Of a stretch of 64,000 bases of DNA, positions 34,966 to 43,874 are shown in pieces. This DNA is from Shewanella halotolerans (GTDB lineage Bacteria; Pseudomonadota; Gammaproteobacteria; Enterobacterales; Shewanellaceae). The stretch is taken from NCBI RefSeq assembly GCF_019457535.1, contig NZ_CP080417.1, positions 3,906,001 through 3,970,000 of the forward strand. Direction: 5' to 3'. Within the stretch, counting starts at the first letter, position 1. Every line of letters begins with the position of its first letter. The position numbers and the translations under genes are program-made. The notes under the pieces are model-generated. The model worked only from the letters and a program-made list of their open reading frames with translations. It was not told where the DNA came from and searched no databases.

Positions 34966-36594
34966 ATGGAACCCGCCATCCTCATCATCACCTTAGCCTG
35001 TGGCATGCTTGTCAGTCGTATCGGTTTACCACCACTCATAGGTTATCTGGTCGCGGGCTTTGTATTGTTCCTCTTCGGTATCGACGAGAGCAGCCTGCCC
35101 CTATTGGAACAGCTGGCGGAGCTGGGTGTAACCCTGCTGCTGTTTGCCATCGGCCTCAAGCTGGATATTCGTAGCCTGTTTAAGGCCGAGGTGTGGGCGG
35201 GCTCCAGCCTGCATCTGATGGGATCTATTATCTTCCTGGTGCCCCTGCTTAAGCTGCTCGGCCTGCTGGGGCTGGAGCAACTGAGCGGCCTGGCGTTCAA
35301 TCAGCTTACCCTGCTGGCCTTCGCGCTGAGCTTCTCCAGCACCATCTTCGCCGTCAAGGTGCTCGAAGATAAAGGTGACATGCAGTCCCTCTATGGCCGT
35401 GTCGCCATCGGTATTCTTATCATGCAGGATATCTTCGCCGTCGCCTTCCTCACCATCTCCAAGGGGGATATCCCTTCAGTCTGGGCTCTGGGACTCCTGC
35501 TGCTGCCCTTCGCTAAACCGCTCATCTACAAGGCGTTCGACAAGGTCGGTCACGGCGAACTCTTAGTGCTCTTCGGCCTGGTAATGGCCCTGGTGGTGGG
35601 TGCCGGCCTATTCGAACTGGTCGGTCTCAAGCCGGACCTGGGTGCGCTTATCATAGGCATACTGCTAGCGGGTCACGCCAAGTCGTCTGAGCTGGCCAAG
35701 TCGCTCTTCTACTTCAAAGAGCTGTTTCTGGTGGCCTTCTTTCTCACCGTAGGTCTCAATGGCTTGCCGAGCTTCGCCGACATCGGCCTGGCGGCCCTCT
35801 TAGTGCTTATCGTGCCGGTGAAGATAGTGCTCTTCCTCTACTTGCTGACCCACTTCAGGCTGCGTTCGCGTACCTCCTTGATGACCTCGTTCAACCTGGG
35901 CAACTACAGCGAGTTTGGCCTGATCGTCGCCGCCGTGGCCACCAGCAAGGGCTGGCTACCCGGGCAATGGTTGGTGATCCTGGCCGTCGCCCTCAGCCTC
36001 AGCTTTTTGTTTGCCGCGCCCCTTAATGCCGCCTCGGCCCGCCTGTATCAGAAGTTTCAGAGTCGCTTGCAGAAGCTGGAAAGACACCCGCTGCACCCCG
36101 AAGACAGACAGATCCCCGTGGGCAACCCACGCTTCCTCATCCTGGGGATGGGACGTATCGGTAGCGGTGCCTACGACGAGCTGGCCAATCAGTTTGACGG
36201 CGAGATCCTGGGGATAGAACACAAGCAAGAGTTGGTGGACTTCCACCGCCAGCAGGGACGCAACGTGGTACAGGGCGACGCCTCGGATACCGACTTCTGG
36301 GAGAAGCTGGACAGGGCGCCGAATCTCGAACTGGTGCTGCTGGCCATGCCCCATCACGCGGGTAACCAGTTTGCGGTGGAGCAACTAAAGCGCCTGGATT
36401 ATCAGGGCAAGCTGAGCGCGATCGTGCAATACAGCGAGGATGCCCAATCCCTCAAGGCCGCCGGGGTGCACAGTGTATTCAACCTCTACGAGGCCGCCGG
36501 CGCCGGTTTTGTCGAACATGTGGTTTGCGAGCTCAAGTCCGGCAGACAGCACGAGGCCGATATCGCCGTCGAGCCTCAGGAGACCACAGGCTAG
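34966..36594 (+). CDS. CPA2 monovalent cation:proton antiporter with TrkA-N domain
   Basis: A 542-residue Kef/YbaL-type transporter. About twelve transmembrane segments fill residues 1-370, with LPPLIGYLVAGFVLFLFGI, LLFAIGLKLDIRSLF and FSSTIFAVKVLEDKG as family cues. From about 385 on is a nucleotide-binding TrkA-N domain (RFLILGMGRIGSGAYDEL). It should exchange K+ or Na+ for H+ and be gated by a nucleotide ligand. Substrate is not evident; no KefF-type partner adjoins. It is a single gene. Confidence 0.9.
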   Translation: MEPAILIITLACGMLVSRIGLPPLIGYLVAGFVLFLFGIDESSLPLLEQLAELGVTLLLFAIGLKLDIRSLFKAEVWAGSSLHLMGSIIFLVPLLKLLGLLGLEQLSGLAFNQLTLLAFALSFSSTIFAVKVLEDKGDMQSLYGRVAIGILIMQDIFAVAFLTISKGDIPSVWALGLLLLPFAKPLIYKAFDKVGHGELLVLFGLVMALVVGAGLFELVGLKPDLGALIIGILLAGHAKSSELAKSLFYFKELFLVAFFLTVGLNGLPSFADIGLAALLVLIVPVKIVLFLYLLTHFRLRSRTSLMTSFNLGNYSEFGLIVAAVATSKGWLPGQWLVILAVALSLSFLFAAPLNAASARLYQKFQSRLQKLERHPLHPEDRQIPVGNPRFLILGMGRIGSGAYDELANQFDGEILGIEHKQELVDFHRQQGRNVVQGDASDTDFWEKLDRAPNLELVLLAMPHHAGNQFAVEQLKRLDYQGKLSAIVQYSEDAQSLKAAGVHSVFNLYEAAGAGFVEHVVCELKSGRQHEADIAVEPQETTG

Positions 36595-36644
36595 CCCTAA
36601 CTGCGCTCAAACCATAGATTGTATACATTATTCCAAATATCTTG

Positions 36645-36685
36645 TATTGTACTTGCCATCCTGCGATAAGATGGGAAGTACAATA
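36645..36685 (+). promoter_or_regulatory. Long hairpin over the ribosome binding site of the lactose cluster
   Basis: TATTGTACTTGCCATC (36645-36660) and GATGGGAAGTACAATA (36670-36685) are inverted repeats, 15 of 16 positions pairing, with a 9-nt loop. The right arm contains the putative ribosome binding site GGGAAG (36674-36679) and ends 2 nt before the GTG start of the first gene. It could be an mRNA structure that holds translation off or a DNA operator; which one is not decided by sequence. Confidence 0.6.
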
Positions 36686-36687
36686 CT

Positions 36688-37674
36688 GTGCCGACAAAAA
36701 AACAAAAAACTAATCAATCCAATACTTTCGGAAACATACTCAAGACCAGCCTCTGCCTGTTAGGCGGCGCGACCGCTCAGGTCAGCGCCGCGGGCTATGA
36801 CATCTGGCTCTATCCCTTAACCAAACAGGCCGACGCCCCCCACTGGCGACTCGGCGAGCCCGTCAGGGTCAGCGACCGCCCGGGTTACGACAATCAGGCT
36901 GCATTTGGCCCCAAGGGCAAACAGCTGGTGTTCGCCTCCGATCGCGCCGGTGATCATAACGACATCTTTCGATTCGACATCGAAACGGGCAAAATAACCG
37001 CCCTGACCCACACCCCAGAGATCAGCGAATACTCACCTCAGCTAACTTCACAGGGCCTCACCTATGTGGCCGAGCAGGGTGTGCCCCACCAGAGCATCTG
37101 GCGACAGTCACTGCATGATGAAACCGCTCCCGAGCGCGCGGTAAACAGCCTGATCCCAGCAGGTTACCATGCCAGGCTAGAGGGTATCGGTACCCTGATC
37201 TGGGCCAGATATGGCTATAACCTCTACTATGAGCCAGTTGGCGAAAGCGCCGACGAGCGTCACTTCGTGGTGAGCGATGTCGGGCGCAGCCTGCACGCCC
37301 TGCCGAGTATCAAGCAGTTTAGCTACCTTAAGAAACGCATGGACGGCGAGCGAGTCGTCACCCTGTTCGACCCAGAATCTCGCAGCCACACGCCGCTTAT
37401 CGCCCTAGGCCAGGGCAGTGAAGACTATGCCTGGAGCAGCGATGGTTGGCTGTTTAACCTTGAGGGCACTGTGCTTCGCGCCTGGCCCTACCTGCCGTTA
37501 GCGGGCACACATGAAAGAATGACCAAGACGCCCCAGCAAGAGCTGCGCAGCTGGCAGGCGGTAACCCAGCTTACCCCGCCGACGCCACACCATCACAGCC
37601 CCTCTCGGATCGCCATCAGCCCCACTTTGGATTTTATTGCCATCACCTGGCAACGTAAGGACACACCACAATGA
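36688..37674 (+). CDS. Exported PD40/TolB-like beta-propeller protein
   Basis: A 328-residue protein with a GTG start (36688), the only suitable start before the signal-like segment (TSLCLLGGATAQVSAAG). Repeats of the PD40/WD40-like type follow (AAFGPKGKQLVFASDRAGDHNDIFRFD, EYSPQLTSQGLTYVAE). No DNA-binding region is seen, unlike CadC-type proteins that carry such repeats. It is the first gene of the lactose cluster; its stop overlaps the lacZ-like ATG by 4 nt. A sensor or sugar-binding role is possible but not shown. Confidence 0.75.
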   Translation: MPTKKQKTNQSNTFGNILKTSLCLLGGATAQVSAAGYDIWLYPLTKQADAPHWRLGEPVRVSDRPGYDNQAAFGPKGKQLVFASDRAGDHNDIFRFDIETGKITALTHTPEISEYSPQLTSQGLTYVAEQGVPHQSIWRQSLHDETAPERAVNSLIPAGYHARLEGIGTLIWARYGYNLYYEPVGESADERHFVVSDVGRSLHALPSIKQFSYLKKRMDGERVVTLFDPESRSHTPLIALGQGSEDYAWSSDGWLFNLEGTVLRAWPYLPLAGTHERMTKTPQQELRSWQAVTQLTPPTPHHHSPSRIAISPTLDFIAITWQRKDTPQ

Positions 37675-40600
37675 TCAATCGCTTCTCTCTGCTACAGAAA
37701 CTCTCCTATGCACTTGCATTCTCCCTAGTCTTTGGGCTAGTAATCTCCAACCCGGCGTTTGCAAGGGATCGCTGGCAGGATCACACCCTATTCGAGGTCA
37801 ACAAGCTGGCGTCCCATGCCAGCTTCTTCGGCTATGAGTCCGAGCCCCTGGCGCTGTTAGATGAGATGGATCGCAGCCAGCATTATCTGGATCTCAACGG
37901 CCGCTGGCACTTTCATCTGGCCAAGAATCCCGGCGCCACCCCTAAAGGCTTCGCCGCTGCCGAGTTTGATGCCAGCCACTGGGGTAGCATACAGGTGCCG
38001 GGCAATTTCGAGACCCAGGGCTACGGCCACGCCATCTACCTCGACGAGCGCTATCCCTTCGACACGAAGTGGCCCGATGCACCAAATGATCACAACCCCA
38101 CAGGCCTCTACCGCAAGACCTTCACCCTGCCCGCCCATTGGCAGCAGAAACAGGTGTTCATCCATATAGGCGCGGCGCGCTCGGCCCTCACCCTGTTCGT
38201 CAATGGCCGTGAGGTCAGTTACAGCCAGGGCGCCAAGACCCCGGCTGAGTTCGACATCACCCCCTACCTGCAAGCGGGCGACAATCTCATCGCCATGCAG
38301 TTGATCCGCTGGAGCGACGCCAGTTACCTGGAAAGCCAGGATATGTTGCGCATGACGGGCATAGAGCGCGAGGTCTACCTCTACGCCACGCCCAAGCAGC
38401 GCATAGAAGATATCCAGGTCATCACTCATTTAAACGAGGATCTCACCCAAGCCGAGCTTGCCATCAGGGTAAATCTCACCAGCCACCAGCCAGAGGTAAG
38501 AGCCCTTGAATTGGAGGCGCGCCTGTTGGATCCCCAAGGCAAGCCGGTCGCGAAAGCTAACCAGCGCCTGAGCCTGAAAGGCGATGCCAAGCTCGACTTT
38601 AGCCAGATTCTAAAATCCCCCAAGCTTTGGAACGCCGAGACCCCGAATCTGTACCGGCTCATCCTGACCCTCAAGACAGAGGCGGGAGAGACGCTTCAGG
38701 TCGCCAGTCAGCAAATCGGCGTGCGCAAGATCGCCATCGAGAAGGGTCAGCTTAAGGTCAACAACAAGGCGATCACCATACGCGGCGTGGATCGCCACGA
38801 AACAGACCCCCAAACCGGCCATGTGGTCAGCCGTGAGACCATGGAGTTGGATATCCGCCTGATGAAGCAGAACAACATCAATGCGGTGCGATCCAGCCAC
38901 TACCCGAACCATCCCTACTGGCTCAGCCTCGCCGACCGCTATGGCCTGTATGTGATCGATGAGGCCAACATAGAGTCCCACCCGCTGGCGATAGACGACA
39001 AGACCCAGCTGGGCAACGAGATGAGCTGGCTGCCCGCCCATCAGGCACGCATCGAGCGTATGGTCGAGCGCGACAAGAACCACCCCTCGGTGATCATCTG
39101 GTCCCTGGGTAACGAGGCGGGCGAAGGCAAGCTGTTTGAGCGCCTCTATCAGTGGATAAAACAGCGGGATCCCAGCCGCCCTGTGCAGTATGAACCGGCG
39201 GGCGAGGCGCCTTACACGGATATCGTCGCCCCCATGTATCCCTCCATCGAGCGGATACGCGAATACGCCGAGCGTGCCAGCGACCGACCGCTGATCATGA
39301 TCGAGTACGCCCACGCCATGGGCAACTCTGTGGGCAACCTGCAAGACTACTGGGATGTGATAGAGGCCTATCCCCAGCTGCAGGGTGGCTTCATCTGGGA
39401 CTGGGTGGATCAGGCGCTGGCCTTCAGCAACGATTTAGGTCAGAGATACTGGGCCTACGGTAAGGACTATCACCCCGATATGCCCACCGACGGCAACTTC
39501 CTCAACAACGGCCTGGTGGATCCCGACCGTAACCCCCATCCCCACCTGAGTGAGGTGAAGAAGGTCTATCAGCCCATCAAGTTGACAGACTTAAAGATTG
39601 AAGGTGATAAGGCCTGGGTGAATCTCATCAACGGCTTCGACTTCGCCTCCACATCAAACCTGAGCCTGAACTGGACGCTGCAGCGAGATGGCAAGATCAT
39701 CGCGAGCAAACGCCAGGTCATGCCGATACTCTCCCCCGGCGAGCAGGCCCGTGTCAGCTTCACCCTGCCGGGCAAACAGAGCCTTAGCGCCCCCTTCGAG
39801 TATCACCTGCTACTCGAGGTGCTGGTCGATGCTCCTAGGCCGCTGCTGCCGAGCGATCACCGCATCGCCTTCGAGCAGTTTGCCTTGCCACGCTTCGGGG
39901 CTAGAGCCGCTTATCAAGTAAAGAAAAACCAGGCCAAGATCAGCGAGGATAGCGGCAGCTATCGCCTCACCTCGGGTGAGCTGAGCTATGAGTTTGATAA
40001 ACGCAGCGGCTGGCTGACCCAGATCTACCAAGAGGGTGAGCCTCAGCTTAAGGCGCCACTGATGGCTAACTTCTGGCGCGCGCCAACCGATAACGATCTG
40101 GGTAACCAGATGCCTGAGTGGGCCGGGGCCTGGCAAGACGCGGCGACTGAGCTTGAAGTTACGGCGATCGACGCCGATCCCGCCCTTGGCCTGACCATAA
40201 GCCAGAGCCATGCGGAGATGGGCTTTAGCCTGCGCACCCGCTATAGCCTGGATGAGGCGGGACGCCTGACAGTCGACAGCCAATTTATCCCCGGGAATAA
40301 GCCGCTCGCCGATCTGCCCCGCTTCGGCTTCAGCACCAAGCTAAGCTTTCAGCACAGATACCTGAGTTACTTTGGCCGTGGCCCAGAGGAGACCTATGCC
40401 GATCGCCAGTCGGGCAATCCCCTGGGTTGGTATGCCCTGCCAATCGAGCAAACCTATCACAGATACCCAAGACCCCAGGAGACGGGCCAGCGCACTCAGG
40501 TGCGCTACGCCGCGGTGACAGATCATCAGGGTCAAGGATGGCTAGCGATCGCTAACCAGGCTCACACAAGAGATCAGCGCCAAGAGATCGCCACCCTACA

Positions 40601-40889
40601 GACCAGCCTCTGGCCATTCGCCCAGGCCGACATAGATTTTCGCCGCGGCGATGCCCAGGACTCGGCCTCGGGTCTGGTGGCGGTCACCCGCAACCACGGC
40701 GCCGAGATCCCGCTCAGGGAGTTCGTCACCTGGAATATCGATTACCGCCAGATGGGCGTCGGCGGTGATACCTCCTGGGGCCGTCCTGTGCACGGGCCCT
40801 ACTGCATCAAGGCCGAGTCGATCCGCTTCGGCTTTACCCTGATGCCAGTGGGCAGCGATGACGATATCCGCACCCTGGCAAGACAATAA
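37671..40889 (+). CDS. lacZ: Exported GH2 beta-galactosidase
   Basis: A 1072-residue LacZ-type enzyme, somewhat longer than E. coli LacZ because of a signal peptide (MINRFSLLQKL, hydrophobic core, NPAFARD). It has GVDRHETDPQTGHVVS, SSHYPNHPYWLSLADRYGLYVIDEANIESH, the acid/base Glu482 in WSLGNEAGEG and the nucleophile Glu545 in IMIEYAHAMGNS. It hydrolyses lactose or other beta-galactosides. Export means that cleavage is predicted outside the cytoplasm, with galactose then taken in by the next gene's symporter. The symbol marks homology, not the E. coli operon. Confidence 0.93.
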   Translation: MINRFSLLQKLSYALAFSLVFGLVISNPAFARDRWQDHTLFEVNKLASHASFFGYESEPLALLDEMDRSQHYLDLNGRWHFHLAKNPGATPKGFAAAEFDASHWGSIQVPGNFETQGYGHAIYLDERYPFDTKWPDAPNDHNPTGLYRKTFTLPAHWQQKQVFIHIGAARSALTLFVNGREVSYSQGAKTPAEFDITPYLQAGDNLIAMQLIRWSDASYLESQDMLRMTGIEREVYLYATPKQRIEDIQVITHLNEDLTQAELAIRVNLTSHQPEVRALELEARLLDPQGKPVAKANQRLSLKGDAKLDFSQILKSPKLWNAETPNLYRLILTLKTEAGETLQVASQQIGVRKIAIEKGQLKVNNKAITIRGVDRHETDPQTGHVVSRETMELDIRLMKQNNINAVRSSHYPNHPYWLSLADRYGLYVIDEANIESHPLAIDDKTQLGNEMSWLPAHQARIERMVERDKNHPSVIIWSLGNEAGEGKLFERLYQWIKQRDPSRPVQYEPAGEAPYTDIVAPMYPSIERIREYAERASDRPLIMIEYAHAMGNSVGNLQDYWDVIEAYPQLQGGFIWDWVDQALAFSNDLGQRYWAYGKDYHPDMPTDGNFLNNGLVDPDRNPHPHLSEVKKVYQPIKLTDLKIEGDKAWVNLINGFDFASTSNLSLNWTLQRDGKIIASKRQVMPILSPGEQARVSFTLPGKQSLSAPFEYHLLLEVLVDAPRPLLPSDHRIAFEQFALPRFGARAAYQVKKNQAKISEDSGSYRLTSGELSYEFDKRSGWLTQIYQEGEPQLKAPLMANFWRAPTDNDLGNQMPEWAGAWQDAATELEVTAIDADPALGLTISQSHAEMGFSLRTRYSLDEAGRLTVDSQFIPGNKPLADLPRFGFSTKLSFQHRYLSYFGRGPEETYADRQSGNPLGWYALPIEQTYHRYPRPQETGQRTQVRYAAVTDHQGQGWLAIANQAHTRDQRQEIATLQTSLWPFAQADIDFRRGDAQDSASGLVAVTRNHGAEIPLREFVTWNIDYRQMGVGGDTSWGRPVHGPYCIKAESIRFGFTLMPVGSDDDIRTLARQ

Positions 40890-40907
40890 CAATAAGGAAG
40901 CAAGCAG

Positions 40908-42332
40908 ATGGAACAGACAATACAGGTGGCGATCTTCGTCGCCCTCACGACGCTGGTCGCCCTGATCACCTATCTTAAGTGTCGCAAGGTGACCCGCGAC
41001 GCCAACGACAGTCGCGACTACTTTCTCGCCGGTGGCGGCCTGAGCTGGATAGTGGTGGCCGGCTCCTTGATGATGACCAACATCAGCGCCGAGCAGATCG
41101 TCGGCATGAATGGCGCCCAGACCCTGCTGGTCGCCTGGTGGGAGATCGCCGCCGCAATCGGTCTTATCATCCTGGCCAAGTGGCTGATCCCCATCTATTA
41201 CCGCTACAACTGCACCACCACCACAGAGCTGCTGGAGCGTAAGTATCAGGACAAGGGGATCCGCGCCATGGTCTCTGTGCTCTTCATGCTGGGCTACGCC
41301 TTCATCCTGCTGCCCGTGGTGCTCTACACAGGTTCGCTGTTCATGAAATCCATGTTCGGCCTCTCCATCTCCGTCACAGTGCTGGCGATCATCTTTGCCG
41401 TGGTGGGCGCCATCTACGCCATCTTCGGCGGCCTGAGAGCCATCGCCATCTCTGATACCCTCAATGGCCTGGGGCTGATCCTGATGGGGCTGGCAGTCTC
41501 CTATCTGGCGATGCATGCCGTGGACTGGGATCTCTCCGGCGTCCCGTTGGAACGCCTGACCCTGATCGGCGATAGCCAGTCGGATATTCCTTGGTCGACC
41601 CTGCTCACCGGGATGATCTTCATTCAGATCTTCTACTGGGGCACCAACATGGTGATCACCCAGCGCGCCCTAGCTGCCAAGTCGGTGAAGGAGGCGCAGA
41701 AGGGTCTGTACGCCGCCGTGGTGATGAAGCTGATCATCCCAGTGATCGTGGTGCTGCCGGGCATAGTCGCCTTTAAGCTCTATGGCGATGTGGGCGACGT
41801 GGCCTACGGCAAGTTGGTGGGTGACCTGCTGCCAAGCTGGCTCTCTGGCGCCTTCGCCGCAGTGATTGCCGGCGCCGTGCTCAGCTCCTTCAACTCCTGC
41901 CTCAACTCGGCCGCCGCCCTCTACACCTGCGACATCCACCAGAACTACATCAACGCCGATGCCAACGTGCGCAAGATAGGCACTCGGGTCGCTCTGGTGT
42001 TCACCCTGATCTCGGTCGCCCTGGTGCCCCTGTTCGCCCGCTCCGAGAGCATCATAGCCCTGCTGCAACAGCTCAACGGCCTCTACTCGATGCCGGTACT
42101 GGCGGCCTTTATCTGTGCGCTGGTCTTCAAAAATGTCAGCGCCAAGGCGATAAAATGGGGTCTGGTCTTCGGGGTCTTGCTCTATGCCCTGTTCACCTTC
42201 GTCTGGAGCCCACTGCACTTCATTCACCTGATGGCGATCACCCTGCTGGCGACCATACTGGTTACCTTGGTCTTGAGTCGCCTGATTGCCCAGCCTGTCG
42301 TCGCCCCCGTCGCCGAGCCAACCCTGGACTAA
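40908..42332 (+). CDS. SSS-family Na+/sugar symporter
   Basis: A 474-residue transporter of the sodium:solute symporter family with about thirteen hydrophobic segments; early SRDYFLAGGGLSWIVVAGSLMMTNISAEQIVGMNG is the family signature and resembles the vSGLT group. It lies 18 nt after lacZ and before galK, so galactose (perhaps glucose) uptake driven by Na+ is the likely role. Inference of substrate is from context. Confidence 0.9.
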   Translation: MEQTIQVAIFVALTTLVALITYLKCRKVTRDANDSRDYFLAGGGLSWIVVAGSLMMTNISAEQIVGMNGAQTLLVAWWEIAAAIGLIILAKWLIPIYYRYNCTTTTELLERKYQDKGIRAMVSVLFMLGYAFILLPVVLYTGSLFMKSMFGLSISVTVLAIIFAVVGAIYAIFGGLRAIAISDTLNGLGLILMGLAVSYLAMHAVDWDLSGVPLERLTLIGDSQSDIPWSTLLTGMIFIQIFYWGTNMVITQRALAAKSVKEAQKGLYAAVVMKLIIPVIVVLPGIVAFKLYGDVGDVAYGKLVGDLLPSWLSGAFAAVIAGAVLSSFNSCLNSAAALYTCDIHQNYINADANVRKIGTRVALVFTLISVALVPLFARSESIIALLQQLNGLYSMPVLAAFICALVFKNVSAKAIKWGLVFGVLLYALFTFVWSPLHFIHLMAITLLATILVTLVLSRLIAQPVVAPVAEPTLD

Positions 42333-42459
42333 GCTATTTGGCTAGAGCAAACAGACCCGTTCCAGGCAGACCTCAGCCGAGCCCATGATGGCTCGGGAAC
42401 TGGCCAAGATAAAACATCAGGTTAACACTAGAGCCTGTCGGCGATATTTTCCCGATCCC

Positions 42460-42504
42460 AGCTGACAAATCTCAGTTACATCAATGACTGAGACGTGATA
42501 TAAA
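42460..42504 (+). promoter_or_regulatory. galK promoter with overlapping palindrome
   Basis: TTACAT (42476-42481) and TATAAA (42499-42504) are 17 nt apart. A variant palindrome AGCTGACAAATCTCAGTT (42460-42477), 15 of 18 matching P1-P3, overlaps the -35 and is centred near -42. It is inverted relative to the other three copies. A hairpin CTGCCC-ACAG-GGGCAG at 42547-42562 lies in the leader. Confidence 0.5.
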
Positions 42505-42596
42505 AATGACAAGGATGACTCATGGTTGTTACCACCATGAATAAGACTGCCCACAGGGGCAGAGAACGCTAACTTTTTCTGAGAAGTTCAACACCA

Positions 42597-43763
42597 ATGT
42601 CGAATACCGCACAGCGCGCCAATAAACTTTTTGTGCAGACCTTTGGTACCACGGCCGATGACCTGTATCAGGCGCCGGGCCGGGTTAACCTGATCGGCGA
42701 ACATACAGATTACAACGATGGGTTCGTCCTCCCCGCCGCCATCAACTTTAGAACCGTTATAGCAGTGAAACAACGCGACGACGACAAGTTCCGCGCCGTA
42801 TCCGACGCCTTTCCCGGCAAGATCTACACCTGGCACTTCGGTCAGGAGGGTGAGATGGATCCCAACGACAGTTGGATCAATTACCTCAAGGGCTTTACCG
42901 CGGCGGTATCAGCCAGCGGCCTGCCCGCCAAGGGGATGGATCTGGCGGTCGTCGGTAGCGTCCCCCTAGGGGCTGGGCTTTCCTCGTCTGCGGCGCTAGA
43001 GATCGCCTTCGGCACCGCGCTCAACGATTGCAGCCAGCTCAGGCTATCGCCGCTGGCCGTGGCCCAGATGGCCCAGCGCGGCGAAAACCAATATGTCGGC
43101 TGTGCCTGCGGCATCATGGATCAGATGATCAGCGCCATGGCCCAAGAGGAGCATGCCCTGCTGATCGACTGTGAAGATCTCGACTGCGAGCCTGTGCCTA
43201 TCCCGGAAAGCCTGAGCCTGATCATAGTCAACTCCAACGTCCCCCGCGGTCTGGTGGACAGCGAATATAACCTGCGCCGTGAACAATGCGAGCAGGTCGC
43301 CGAGCATTTCGGCGTCGAGAGCCTGCGTCATCTTGAGCTGCGTACCCTGGAAGGGGCAAAGGATGATCTACCCGAGGTCTGTTACCGCCGGGCGCGCCAT
43401 GTGCTGAGCGAAAACCGCCGCACCCAGAACGCCGCCCACGCCCTTGAGGCGGGTAACATAGCCAAGCTAAGCGAGCTCATGGCCCAGTCACACCAATCGA
43501 TGCGTGACGACTTCGAGATCACCGTGCCCGAGATAGACAAGCTGGTCGAGATCATCGACGCCGTGGTCGGCGATCGCGGCGGCGTACGCATGACGGGTGG
43601 CGGCTTCGGCGGCTGCGTCGTGGCGCTGGTGGATCACGACCTTACCGACGCCGTGGTCGAGGCGGTCGAGCGCCAATATCAGGCGGCAACGGGCCTGGAA
43701 GCCAGCGTCTATCTCTGCTCGGCCAGCCAGGGCGCCTCAAGGTTGGACGAGGAGCTCTACTAA
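42597..43763 (+). CDS. galK: Galactokinase
   Basis: A 388-residue GHMP kinase. It has GRVNLIGEHTDYNDGFVLP (galactose signature), LGAGLSSSAALEIAFG (ATP loop) and MTGGGFGGCVVALV near the C-terminus. It phosphorylates galactose at C1 for the Leloir pathway. A 264-nt gap with its own likely promoter separates it from the symporter. galT and galE are not in the window, so the next steps must be coded elsewhere. Confidence 0.96.
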   Translation: MSNTAQRANKLFVQTFGTTADDLYQAPGRVNLIGEHTDYNDGFVLPAAINFRTVIAVKQRDDDKFRAVSDAFPGKIYTWHFGQEGEMDPNDSWINYLKGFTAAVSASGLPAKGMDLAVVGSVPLGAGLSSSAALEIAFGTALNDCSQLRLSPLAVAQMAQRGENQYVGCACGIMDQMISAMAQEEHALLIDCEDLDCEPVPIPESLSLIIVNSNVPRGLVDSEYNLRREQCEQVAEHFGVESLRHLELRTLEGAKDDLPEVCYRRARHVLSENRRTQNAAHALEAGNIAKLSELMAQSHQSMRDDFEITVPEIDKLVEIIDAVVGDRGGVRMTGGGFGGCVVALVDHDLTDAVVEAVERQYQAATGLEASVYLCSASQGASRLDEELY

Positions 43764-43874
43764 TCGCGGGTCATCGAGCGTAAATCGCTGTTTAGAATAC
43801 GTATTCATGCCCTCGTCCAGGGGCGAGATAATACAATAGGATCCCAACTTTAATCGCTTAAGGAAAAGATTATC

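Noticed and set aside
40596..41516. Long ORF of 306 codons on the minus strand across lacZ and the symporter gene
   Set aside because: It is a shadow: low-complexity His/Gly/Asp-rich translation, antisense to two well-supported genes.
43795..43806. Perfect palindrome GAATACGTATTC between galK and galM
   Set aside because: Short, single, and no second copy or promoter link was found, so chance is likely.
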